Source: Phycomyces nitens
Lineage: Eukaryota; Mucoromycota; Mucoromycetes; Mucorales; Phycomycetaceae
Length of the DNA: 64,000 nucleotides
Direction of reading: 5' to 3'
Assembly (NCBI GenBank): GCA_022702545.1
Contig: JAHRBC010000003.1
Coordinates: 4,898,001-4,962,000 of the forward strand
Part shown: one piece after another, positions 1 through 10,669 of the stretch
How positions within the stretch are numbered: the first letter of the stretch is position 1
Layout of the letters: each line of letters begins with the position of its first letter
Translations under genes and position numbers: made by a program
Notes under the pieces: model-generated
Database searches by the model: none
What the model was told of the DNA's origin: nothing
What the model saw: only the letters and a program-made list of their open reading frames with translations

Positions 1-280
1 GTGAAGATCGGGTCATTGTCAACGCACAGAGGATGTCTTGAAAAATGGCGTCTCCATCCCCACATTTGTCTGCACATTTGTAGTCAGCCTTTGTGGGCTG
101 GAGAGTGCTTGCTGCTGCAGGGCTCATGTTGAAGAGTATCTCGCTTCTAGGAGATGAGAACACCGTGGTTGTCTTATTTTTGGGACGAGGGGATGTAGAT
201 GCCTTACGGATGGATTCTGGGACCTTTGTATAGACTGATTATGTGCCGCCCGGTGGGGTGAATCCGTCAGGGGTTGCCAT
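1..280 (-). pseudogene. Partial ORF fragment at window edge, interrupted by one stop
   Basis: Reading leftwards from an ATG at 280, a frame begins MATPDGFTPPGGT, meets a TAA at 239-241, and is then open to the window edge (about 79 codons) with a Ser/Thr/Pro/Lys-rich stretch and a CADKCGDGD segment. I do not recognise the family. It lies just downstream of the Helitron helicase remnant on the same strand, so a transposon-derived origin is plausible but not shown. It could also be a 5' exon of a gene lying outside the window. Confidence 0.25.
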
Positions 281-375
281 ATGGATCCTTAGAGTGGAAC
301 TGCATATGTGTTTTATAAAATTTTCCAACTAATTTTTAGTGTGAAAGAAGAGTGATCTTTTTGCATCTATATTAA

Positions 376-1738
376 TTAATAAACAAGAGAATTGAGGAGC
401 TCAATTGGATATCCCAAGATTTCATCTTCTTTGGTGCCTTGATCAATACTTTCATATTCATGAAGTTCTCCAGGAAACTGGTCAAGAATAAGGTTTTTCA
501 GCTTGGAAATGTCTGCGTTTTTCGGTGTGAGTATGGCGCGACCCATAAGGAATTGAAGTGTGGTGGAATTTAAGGAGAGGTTGGGGAATATAGCACTGAC
601 CAGGTGAACAGTTTTGCGGCCTTGGATCAACATTGTTGGAGGGATTGGGAGTGTGTCAGAACCATTTGTGGTGGGGACAACGCCGCTGCCTACTTGCAAG
701 AGAAATTTTGCAAAGATCTTAAGCTCAATAGCTTCTTCGGGACTATTGGTCTGGGCAATTCTCATGTTTTTCCTGAGCCTGAGTGTTTTTACATGTCTCC
801 ATGCATAGACTCTGTTGATGCACTGGGACACGATCTGGGATCTGGATGCTCTGGGGATGACAGGAAGAACCTGACGAAAGTCATCACCAAAGACAAACAG
901 TTTTCCTCCAAATGGGACGTACTCAAGTAGGGGGTCCATAGCCTTCATTATATCTTGAATTGATCGGATTACTGCGTTGAAAATATCCTTATTGATCATA
1001 AATGATTCATCCCAAATAGCTAACTCGGTTACTCTGATCAATTCAGCCATCTGCGAATTAGCTAAAATTGAACAAATGGAATGGGTGTCAATATTAATTG
1101 GTATCTTGGACCGAGAATGTGCCGTTTGTCCACAATATAAAAAAGGCAGCAATCCAACTTGTCGCAACATCAAGGGCAATATTTCCAGTTTGGCCCACTT
1201 TCTGGAATAATGCATTAACGACAAATGTATTTCCTGTACCACCTGGGCCATCGACGATAAAGAGCCTTGGTGCAATTTACGAGGTATCAACAGCTTCCAG
1301 TATAGTGTCATATATTAAGCGTTGATCCCCATTGTCGGAAAAGCTATCGGAACATGGTAATAGACGGGCGTTGTTACAGAGCTGTTGCTGTTATTGAAGA
1401 ATTGGCTGTGATGTTTGGCGATTTCGTAAAGGATCGAGGTTATCGTGCATAGGAGGGAGAGTAAATCTGGTAAAGGAAGTGAGAGTGAGGGAGTTTACAG
1501 ACAGGTGTATTTCAATATCCCACAGAAGTCTGGCGTACATGTCTTGGGTAGGCCCCAAAGAAGGATCTGATTCGTTTGTTCTAGCCAAGTGAAGATAATC
1601 TTTGACCATAGAAGTGTGATGAGACATCCAGCGGACAAAAGGATCGGAAACTTGACAAAATACCAAAAGACCAGCGAATAAGCGCCTCAATGATGATGTG
1701 ATCTGGTAGTATGTAGCTTCTCCATCCAAGAATTCCAT
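376..1738 (-). pseudogene. PIF1-like helicase domain of the Helitron, inactivated
   Basis: In established Helitrons the C-terminal PIF1-family helicase unwinds DNA during rolling-circle transposition. Visible here are a Walker A block near 1215-1260 reading GPGGTGNT (normally GPGGTGKT), a GRTAHS-like motif seen as GQTAHSRSKIPI near 1080-1130, a Walker B/DE region (IWDESFM), the GGKLFVFGDDFRQVLPVI motif near 880-930, and a LRLRKNMRI segment. Walker A lies in a different frame from the rest, so there is a frameshift at about 1190-1210. The 1391-1738 frame carries the upstream helicase linker. The family assignment is secure. Activity is ruled out by the frameshift and the Lys-to-Asn change. Confidence 0.85.
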
Positions 1739-2366
1739 TCATCATCGTTTAGCCACAAGCCAAGAGTACAGGAGATAGCTTGGTTGGTCTCATACTAATG
1801 ACCATTGACAGTACAAATGTCAGCAAAACTTGTGGAACCACAAACGTTATGGAGGAGGATCCTCAAACAGTACTTCTCGACATATCTTGGGGAGACCGTA
1901 TACACTCTGCTGATCGTTCTTCTCTCCAATCTCTTACGAGGGGTCTATTCCCTATCCTTTCTGTTCCAGACAAAATGGGTAAGGAATTCTTGATAGAGGT
2001 ATTGTCGAGAGTCTTGGTTGGCTGAGTTGTATGTAAACTATGATTTCAGGGTTGTATTGACATTGATGTTTGATAGCTGAGCTATATTATCAGAGTCGTG
2101 ATAGTATACTTGCTGATAATTTTCGGTACGAATGGCGAGTCGTTGGTGATCAGGGTACTCTTGGTGAAGTTTAAAGGAGAAAATTCACCGGGATGCTTTA
2201 GAGGCAGAAACATATCGGGAATCAAGAAACTCTCTGACTTTGTCTGTTTGATCGACTTACTAGTGCTGGCCTAATAATGGCACGGCTGCCATTGCACAAT
2301 TATGCCCTTTATATACATACTTGTAGTAGTATTTTACTGTCGAAATTGAGGCGCTGATCTCAACAT

Positions 2367-3060
2367 TTATGCGGGTGTGGTATTTGGAACATAGGAAACG
2401 GGTATGGGGAACCACCCAGCGGTTATCCAGCTCAACAAATCTTTTTTTTTTATTGATCTTCCATCTTTGACTGTTTCTTCACTGAATCTCTTTGAAAAAC
2501 GCTGTTGACATTTGTCATTATCCATACACCTGGAGTCGGGGTGGGTAGGACCATATGGACCATGCATCATGTTGCGATGTACAGTCTCATATTTCTGTGG
2601 CTCTGATTCGGAATTGGGCAACTTGGCCGAGACTATAAGATCATAGTCTTCTACACTTGTTGGCTTATCTTCTGTGTGAAGAATTAACAGGATGTTGACA
2701 TGAGGAAGGCCTCTCTTCCAAAACTCGAGGACATAGATAAACGCCTTTACTTTTCACAAGATATGGTTCTTTGTCAAGTAATTCATGAGTTCCTTAAACT
2801 TGAGGTTAAAAATCTGGAAGCAGACATCAGGTCTGACACTGACCTTTTGTCCAGCCAAAAGAGCAGAGGAGCTTTCTGGTCAACTTGGGTTACAGGTAAA
2901 GGTGATGAGCAGGTCAGGCTTTCCAAAGTGGCGAATAATACCCATTGCATTCTGGTACAATTGTCGCATGTGGCGTGGACTGCCGATGAAAAAAGAAGGG
3001 AGGATAATTCACCAACCAAGATTTGCCAAAGTATTGTCATTGTGGTTTATCGCATCCTGA
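2367..3060 (-). pseudogene. Helitron Rep (HUH nickase) segment, broken
   Basis: Minus-strand translation around 2780-3040 gives the Helitron Rep signature FGKPDLLITFTCNPSWPE. It is followed at about 2690-2760 by FWKRGLPHVNILLIL, where the family has GLPH-x-H. The second histidine of the metal-binding HUH pair is therefore Asn. Downstream are HGPYGPTHPDSRCMD and KRFSEETV, conserved in Helitron proteins. A run of T near 2446-2455 and frame changes break the reading frame. This domain normally nicks and religates the transposon ends through a Tyr residue; I did not locate an intact Tyr motif. Confidence 0.85.
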
Positions 3061-3921
3061 AAACCACTGTAAAGATCCACTCGGAGGCGCTCCTGATTGG
3101 TGATTATGTAATTCAGCCTGTTATGCTCAAGCTTTGCGTAAATGTCAACAATGTACTGCTGGAAGAGGCCACCAAATAGGTGGAGGTGGTGCTGTAAGTT
3201 TGGGCGGTACGTCAAGCAGCTAGCATACAACTACATAACTGTTAAATTATTTCCTGATAATAACCTTGGGTTGATGTTCCCGCCATCTTTGCCATTGAGA
3301 AAGAGCAAGACATAATACAGAGCATCATAGGTTCTGTGATACTCATTTATCTTTTGGTGAAAGTTGGTCTGGGTACGCAGTACAATATTCCTGAAAGTTC
3401 CGGGCACATTGTTCATAATCAAGACTGACACTTCTTCGGCAGTTGGGGCATTGTAGCGCCTATGATCTTGGGGACCTTCGGCAACCAAACGCAAAGTGAG
3501 ATCTGTCGTATGATTCTTCAGACGAGAGGCTGGATCGTAAATGTAGATTTGGGAAAATTGAGGTCTGGCAACCTCTGTTTTGCTCATTGCCAAGATAGAA
3601 TCGATCTTGTGACAAATAGAACCATGGATTCTGAAGCTATAAGCAATGCCTCTATTTTTGGCAACTGAAGAATTGACTTTTGCGTTCAAAGAAGTAAAGC
3701 TCATGGTACTGTTATAGCTTCTGATTTTGGAAAAGGAATATTTCCCAGCTGGTGTCGTGTAGCTTAGGAGCTCTGCAATTCCGGCGGGAAGTTGGCTCAA
3801 GAGGAAGAACATACTTTCCTTGACCACAACACATGGTGAAGGAAGGTCGAATGAAAGAAGATCTTGGACACTTTTCTTTCATACACATTGCGGCGCCACA
3901 GAACCAGAATTCTACATCCAT
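3009..3921 (-). pseudogene. Helitron-like N-terminal domain, broken
   Basis: Three overlapping frames give FWFCGAAMCMKEKC and FTMCCGQGKYVLP (3712-3921), then FTSLNAKV, GIAYSFRIHGSICHKI, PQFSQIYIYDP and EYHRTYDALYYVLLFLNG (3231-3827), then HLFGGLFQQYIVDIYAKLE with NQERLRVDLYSGFQDAI (3009-3230). The order and wording match the Helitron_like_N region that precedes Rep in eukaryotic Helitrons. Frame changes at about 3230 and 3800 mean there is no continuous protein. The segment upstream (to 4078) stays open with a Pro/Leu-rich stretch ending in a stop just before FWFCG. Confidence 0.8.
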
Positions 3922-4078
3922 TCAGCCTCTGTTGTCAACAGCTGGCTCTGTATCAGCTGGGAGTCGAGCAATGTTATCCATTGCAGATACTCGGGTGCGA
4001 ATCTCAGGAAGAATGGGAAGAGAAATTGGGGGAATCTCTAGTCTCACTCTCAAAGCAGCAGCTGTTAGAGGAATATGA

Positions 4079-5380
4079 AGAAAAAAGAATATAATTAATA
4101 AAAGAATTGGTACTATACTAATATAATGATAATAATTATTACATCTACTACTCTCTTCAGAATACTCTTGTTCAATAGATATTTTGTCGCTTGTTCTCTT
4201 TTGAGGGATGAAAAGAAAAGTGCCTTTTTTTTGGATTCATAGGACAGCTGATGTTAGATCTACAGCTATGGCCAGTCAATCTGCATAAAGCACATCGTTT
4301 CTCAGCTAAAAAGCATCTTTGTCAAGTTTTAAGGAAAGGGGGTTTATATTGGGATTAGTATTGGTGATTTCAAGATTCATAAGAGATGATTGGAAAGTCT
4401 TTCATCTTATTGATTCATTTATTTTTAAAAAACAAACTAAAAATATGTCAGGAACACTGTTTTTGTTTAAAGCAGTTGTAAAGATTTAGCATGATAGCCT
4501 TTTAAACCAATTCATATATAAAGAGGCAAGAGGTGCTATTACTGCATCGAGAGAAAAATCAGGAGAGAGAGAGAGAGAGAGAGAGATAGGTTTTTAAATA
4601 GAGTTGTAGTATAAATCATAAAACTTGTAATATCAATAAAAAATTCCTGGGATTCATAGATATTACTCTTCAAAGTACTAATTTTATCGTGAAAAAGAAC
4701 AGGAATCTTATGGGAGCTGATCAGTTGAATGGAGAGACAAGGAGACTGTGGATCATACATCTCATTGCTTTATAGGTTCTGAAGAGACTGGAATGCATTA
4801 TTAATGGGATAATGTATGCTTATAATGAGAGGAGAAATATTGTCGCAAAGATGTACAAGTCAGGCATCAGAGACATTTATACTAAATTTCTGGAATACAA
4901 GAGATTAAATACAACGTGAGATATTCTCAAGCTAGATACAATTCTTACAACTAGGACACCAAGAATACTTTCAATATTCTAGTATTGTGTCAGTCCTGGG
5001 CTTGGGGCTATTAAATATGTAGCAGAAGAAATAAGGCAATCAAAAAAGGGTAAGTCAATGCACGTGACACAAGATGGTGTCCCTAGCAAAATTCGTGCAT
5101 AAAATGAGACTCTCACGCTCAATCATTTTTTACATCTCTTGCCTCATTCCTCTCATTTACCTGTTCCCACATTTACTTTTTGCAAAGAAGTTACGCGTAC
5201 ATCTTTAAGACAGTACAGTATTAATAATAAGCTGTTTAGACGGCTATTACAGCCATATATAAAAACACTTTGCGTCTAGGTATACAAGGTAACTGAAGCA
5301 TGACTCAAGTTTTATGAACGCGTTTTTTTTGACTTTTTTTATTTTAAAGGGCTGATATAAATACAAGCTACTGCAGAGCC
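4079..5380. other. AT-rich spacer without recognisable gene
   Basis: No frame here has coding character that I can support. It contains a (GA)n run at about 4562-4585 and many A/T tracts. A putative 5' splice-like GTAAGTC occurs at about 5050, but no exon chain can be built around it. Confidence 0.5.
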
Positions 5381-7440
5381 CTTGACAAGAAGAGACACTG
5401 GGAGACGTGTCCTCAATCAAGATGTCAACACTTTTATGGATTCCTCTATTGAATTTACCTCATCATTAGCAATACAAAAGCCTGCCCATTGCATTCTCGC
5501 CTTTGAAAATGAGACGCGTACAACCCATGAAAAACCTATCACTGTTTTGCCAAGGCCTGCAAAAAGTAAGTTTGAGTTATTAAAAGACGATTCAAATGTA
5601 GATTATTCCCAAAGGCATTGCATCTGTTTTTAACACCATCGACTGGGGCTCATGTACCGACCAGTTTTTCCAGACTCTTGTTACAGTACCAGTGTAGAGT
5701 AAAAGCTGAGACAAGGCAGAAACATACCTATTGCTATCTTTTGAGATAGCAAATGAAGTTTCTGCAATATGCTTAGATGGTATTGTTAGACACCATACGT
5801 TACGGATATACCAGAAGTTGATAGTGAGAGGAATATCCTTTTTGTGCACCTAGACATGTCACAACTCTATAGAACAGTTAGATCAAAATATACTGTTTGA
5901 AAGATCATTAAAAATTATACGAATCCTTGATTACCACAACTTGGTATTATACTTTTATCATGATGGATACAGCTACGAGGAAATGATTAGACACATCCTT
6001 TGATATACGAGATAGATGTTAGACGAAAACCCAAGGTTTGTCCGAAATATCAGAATATGTTTGTTGGATTTAGTTACAGCCACAAAAAATGACGCGAAGG
6101 AAGATTGTAAAGAGAACAAAGGATTGTCGCCTGCCGTACAGTTGCAAGAAGTCAAGGTATATAAAAGCACAATACCCTCAGGAAAGAATCGAGATGGAAC
6201 CCAAGCAGCAATATACGAATGACCTATCATTTGCTTTACTGGATAACGCATACCGCAGTGCATATATAGTAAAAGGTAAGTCCTAATGAGTAGAGAGAAC
6301 AAAGTTTCTCTCATTAGAGAGCAATGGGAACAAGTCAACGGAACGCTTAAAGGCTGCACAATTATAGGCGCTCCTAGGAATAACAGAGGTAGTAACTCCA
6401 GATGATGGAGATATTGACATTCAAAGTGGCCCAGTGGAAATACCAGCATGCCAATTGAATTCAACTTCAAGCTATAAAATGGCATCGTTTCCATCCACAC
6501 TATTGCGGGTAACCGAGGCAGTAAAAACACCAATCCAAGGGAACCGAAAGAACCATTTCTTTGGCCAGATATATCAGAATATTCTTGGTTAGCTACCAAG
6601 TATCAAAGAAGCCGTCAACCAGCTCTGACTAGCATTCCATCCGCCAAATTGAAACGAACATTTGCCATCCACTACCCAAGAATCACACAATGATACAGAG
6701 AGTATTGTCCTCCATTTTGGTTAAACTACTGGTAAGCTCAAGTACTTGGAGATAATATTGTGACACGGCTTCCTTAGAGTGTGAGTATTATATAGAATCT
6801 CAACCGAGACTGTTTGACTTCCACTCGTATCGCAAATGGCCGTCTACTCACTGTCGCAGTGCACCGTATTTACAAGATCTGTAGGCCTATCCACATGTTT
6901 ATGATTCCCGCACCCACTTACTCTGCACGGCAGCTCTATTTCTGCTTTCATCTTGACCACGGAACTTCTCCAGTTCACCACATTGGCAAATATGTGGGAT
7001 GGTTAACTACACTGAATACTGTCCTGTTGAGTTACAAACGATCACCTTGGCCGATGACCCTTCTCTTTATAGCCTCTCAATGTTTCCGAGGAAAGCCCTG
7101 CTCGTACATAACCAACGTTTTTGCAATATTTGGACTATCTATACTAGCAGTGTCTACATAAATACGGCCTAGATATCAAAATTTCCGCCTCCTTTCAAGG
7201 ATGACTTGCAGGTAAACGAACTCTGGAGATGGATAAACAGCACAATTCCTAGCAGACCACTGGTGTTATACATATGATAGGTAAGACATTTCAAAAATAT
7301 TCTATGTTGCGTCATTGGAAACTATCGGCACATATTCAATACATCCATGAGCAAATCCACAATTTTGTATCAAATCGAAGTCCTTCGATTGTATGCTATT
7401 GTCTATCGATAATTAACACCTTACCCGTTCTTTTCTAGAG
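5381..7440 (+). pseudogene. Decayed plus-strand coding region, transposase-like fragment
   Basis: Several short plus-strand frames look coding-like but are separated by stops. One runs from about 5590 (GIASVFNTIDWGSCTDQFF). A second at about 5860-6000 (LDYHNLVLYFYHDGYSYEEMI) resembles the helix-turn-helix start of eukaryotic DDE transposases. A third at 6016-6222 is charged. Splice-like sites occur (GTAAGTCC at about 6275, GTAAGACA at about 7280, TTTTCTAG at about 7438), so parts may be exons of one old gene continuing into the repeat array. I cannot name the family with confidence. Minus-strand frames here look like shadows. Confidence 0.3.
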
Positions 7441-8004
7441 ACCCTGGACGACAACTATACTACAGCACATAACAAGATAATCACGGTGATCACTTCAAGA
7501 CATTCAAGCAAAACGATCCCCAAGATATACTTCAAGGCTCATAGTTATCACCGACCTACATATTAGAAGATTGAAGATAGAAGACAACTCAGTCGTTATA
7601 CGTAGATCATGTTCACCTCTGTTTGGAGATCACAGCCATAATAAAAAAAAACAAAATTAAAAAAAAATACAAATACAAAAAACATAGAAAAAATGAAGAT
7701 AAAACCTCGATATCAGAAATTCATGACGAGAAACCTTTATATACGATATACCAGACGGCTAGTATGATAGATATATTTGGAATATCTATATCCACCGAGA
7801 CCGAAGACTTTGGAGACAGAAATACATAGAGACATAACACAATATATATTCAGCGCAAAACCAATGTTGGATCAGTACATGTAGACAGACATATATCGTA
7901 GATTATATAGGACAAGTAATAACAAAGAAAGACTTGAAAGGAAAGCACAAACTAGTGCTAACAAACTAATAATTATTTCATCCAATATAGGTTTATCAAA
8001 ATAG

Positions 8005-8381
8005 CAGATCGGTCAACGTAGTAATCGCAAAGATTTCCATGTTACATCTCACAGTGAGATAATAAAGCATAAAACAAGGTAAGTGTATATATATAATAAT
8101 ACTAGCCGAATATTGCATCTCATTAGGACTACTGTCCGAGATGTAAAAAAATATTGGTACAATAAGGTAAGTAAACACATATACTAACTTGAATATTTAT
8201 AACAGGATATGAAATATAAATACGACGGACCTAAACGAACGCATGTCAGAACAGACGCAGACTATCAGCAACATACAGTGAAGATTGAGTCCAAGGTCAG
8301 AAACCAATGTATTCAACGAATGCCAACCAAATATCTTATCCGACGTCAAATTTTAATGGACACAAACGACAAGATTATAAG
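8005..8381 (+). CDS. Unrecognised exon chain entering the repeat array (partial)
   Basis: Three segments join in one open frame. Exon 8005-8078 ends in phase 2, exon 8127-8166 ends in phase 0, and exon 8206-8381 ends in phase 2. They are separated by intron-like segments with GTAAGT and TAG/CAG (8079-8126 and 8167-8205), and a good CTAAC branch-point candidate precedes 8005. The joined frame gives about 96 codons, Lys/Arg/Asp-rich, including QIGQRSNRKDFHV and MKYKYDGPKRTHV. The last exon aligns loosely with the start of each downstream 275-bp unit, so it looks like a diverged founder unit. No domain is recognised. The frame is not maintained into the next unit, so this may be the intact 5' part of a decaying gene. 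Confidence 0.4.
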
Positions 8382-9795
8382 GTAAGCTAACATATACATT
8401 AATTTGCATGTTGATGGCAGTATATAGCATACGAGTACAACGAACCTTTGCGAATTACGAACGCACGAAAACTTGGATACAGACAAGTAACAGTTAACGA
8501 CGACGATTACGTACGACGACGAAAACATTGACCCATTCGACGAGCACCAGACGAAAAAAAATACCAGACGTCGACGATAAGTGGATACAGACGACGAGTA
8601 CAAACGAAATCGAATACGAACTATTGAAGACGATATGAACGACAGGGAAATAAGGTAAGTGAGCACATATTCTAAATTGGATTTTTATGGCAGAGCATGG
8701 AATACGAATACGACGAACGTTTACGAATTACGAACGAACGAAAACATGGATACAGACGAGCAGCATTTAACGACGACGATTACGCACGACGACGAATACA
8801 TTGACCCATCCGACGAGCACCAGACGAAAAAAAATACCAGACGTCGACGATAAGTGGATACAGACGACGAGTACAAACGAAATCGAATACGAACTATTGA
8901 AGACGATATGGACGACAGGGAAATAAGGTAAGTGAACACATATTCTAAATTGAATTTTTATGGCAGAGCATGGAATACGAATACGACGAACGTTTACGAA
9001 TTACGAACGAACGCACGAAAACTTGGATACAGACAAACAGCATCTAACGACGACGATTACGCACGACGACGAATACATTGACCCACCCGACGAGCACCAG
9101 ACGAATAAAATACCAGACGTCGACGATAAGTGGATACAGACGACGAATACGAACGAAATCGAATACGAACTTTTGCGGACGATATGGACGACAGGGAAAT
9201 AAGGTAAGTGAGCACATATTCTAAATTGAATTTTTATGGCAGAGCATGGAATACGAATACGACGAACGTTTACGAATTTACGAACGAACGCACGAAAACT
9301 TGGATACAGACAAACAGCATTTAACGACGACGATTACGCACGACGACGAATACATTGACCTACCCGACGAGCACCAGACGAATAAAATACCAGACGTCGA
9401 CGATAAGTGGATACAGACGACGAGTACGAACGAAATCGAATACGAACTTTTGCGGACGATATGGACGACAGGGCAATAAGGTAAGCGAACACATATTCTA
9501 AATTGGATTTTTATGGCAGAGTATAGAATACGAATACGACGAACGTTTACGAATTTACGAACGAACGCACGAAAACTTGGATACAGACAAACAGCATTTA
9601 ACGACGACGATTACGCACGACGACGAATACATTGACCCACCCGACGAGCACCAGACGAAAAAAAATACCAGACGTCGACGATAAGTGAATACAGACGACG
9701 AAAACGAACGAAATCGAATGCGAGCCTTGCAGACGATACGACGACGAGACCATATGGTAAGCCAACATATATATTAAATTGGATATTGATGACAG
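8382..9795 (+). repeat. Tandem array of ~275-bp units, each with a 39-nt intron-like segment
   Basis: Units begin at GT dinucleotides at 8382, 8655, 8928, 9204, 9481 and 9757 (spacing 273, 273, 276, 277, 276). Each starts with a 39-nt segment GTAAG...CAG carrying a CTAAAT-like branch site and a TTTATGGCAG end, followed by a 234-238-nt CGACGA-rich, CpG-rich block. The 39-nt length is identical in all six, and in the more diverged copy at 8167-8205. The long blocks can encode an Asp/Thr-rich peptide (LTTTITHDDEYID), but 1-nt length changes in an ATT(T)ACG run and an A7/A8 run change the frame between units. In the best frame a TAA sits right at the block end. Copies in the middle are nearly identical, so amplification looks recent. 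Confidence 0.9.
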
Positions 9796-9906
9796 GACAT
9801 AGGATACGAAGACGACGAACCTTTACGAAATTCGAGCGGACGCAAACGTAGAAGCGGATGACCGAGAGTAAATGATGACAAAAGAATGCTCATGTCATAT
9901 TGTATG

Positions 9907-9959
9907 AGCCAAATTTTAAGATCTATGTCGCCTCAGCGATATAAATCTTGAATTTGGCT
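9907..9959. repeat. Imperfect hairpin just beyond the array
   Basis: The arm beginning AGCCAAATTTTAAGATC (from 9907) pairs with the arm ending AAATCTTGAATTTGGCT (to 9959) around a short loop containing CTCAG. The stem is about 23 bp with three to four mismatches. It lies about 110 bases after the last array unit. It could be an RNA 3'-end structure or a miniature element. Nothing shows which. Confidence 0.55.
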
Positions 9960-10669
9960 GTGACATTGAGTATACCCTTAGTTCTGATACTTCACCATTA
10001 TTTTCAACAATGTTGTTCTTTTCACTTGAGTGTTATCAGGTAATTTTTAGAACCTAAAGTCTGTTTGTGTGTAGTAAGAAAACTAGACAATTCTAATATT
10101 AACTTTTTTTTTAACTCAAATATCCGTAACCTCTAAAACGAAATCCGTTGCAGACGTTCCCGCACAATTTGCAGAGGCGTCGCTGGGCAAAAGTCAAAGG
10201 TATGTCTTTTCTACGTAAAATGTTATTCAAGGCTAATGTGTTCTTTTTTTTATGTTGACCTTATATACTCCATTGTCGCCCATTTTTTGACAAATTGGAA
10301 TCGTTGTGATGAATTTCCTAAATACAAAATCGACCGATATACTACTCCCATTATCATAACCCTTTCTCATTTGCCAACAATAATCATTTATCTTTCTTAA
10401 TTGTAATTGTAATTTTGGTTCATATTCCTATCTTTAATAAATCTTATCTCTTTGTTCAAATATTGAAGAAACATGACGACAGCTCATGTTATAATCTTGT
10501 GGTTAAGTGACAACCACATATCGGAAAAGCATCTTATTGGCTATAATTGATTTTAGTCCAAGGTTTATCCACTAATAAAAAAATAAGTTTAAGTTTACAA
10601 CGAATTAATGATATTTATTTTATTTTGCGATCTTCCAAAAATATGCCTAGTTTATTAATGGTTTATCTG
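9960..10669. other. AT-rich spacer
   Basis: No supported gene. The stretch is rich in A/T runs; the only frame (10547-10729, plus) is low in complexity and has no recognisable motif. Confidence 0.5.

Larger units (their letters stand above)
376..4078 (-). mobile_element. Decayed Helitron (RepHel) coding region
   Basis: Minus-strand frames between these positions carry, in the order expected for a Helitron transposase, a cysteine-containing N-terminal block (CCGQGKYVLP), the Helitron-like N domain, a Rep/HUH rolling-circle nickase block, and a PIF1-type helicase. They lie in several reading frames separated by stops and frameshifts, so the element cannot encode its protein. The Rep HUH pair reads HVN and the helicase Walker A lysine reads Asn, so two catalytic residues are changed as well. 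I could not define the termini (5' TC, 3' hairpin-CTRR), so the limits are only those of the recognisable coding remnant. Confidence 0.85.

Noticed and set aside
5973..6599. 208-codon minus-strand frame rich in Leu/Phe
   Set aside because: It has no ATG-supported domain and overlaps plus-strand coding-like scraps; its composition reflects antisense of Lys/Glu-rich sequence.
8346..8939. Minus-strand hydrophobic frames across the array
   Set aside because: They arise from the antisense of CGA repeats (TCG = Ser, GTC = Val) and change frame between copies; all splice-like signals are on the plus strand.
8167..9795. CRISPR-like array
   Set aside because: Units are about 275 bp of nearly identical sequence, without short direct repeats and unique spacers, in eukaryotic DNA.
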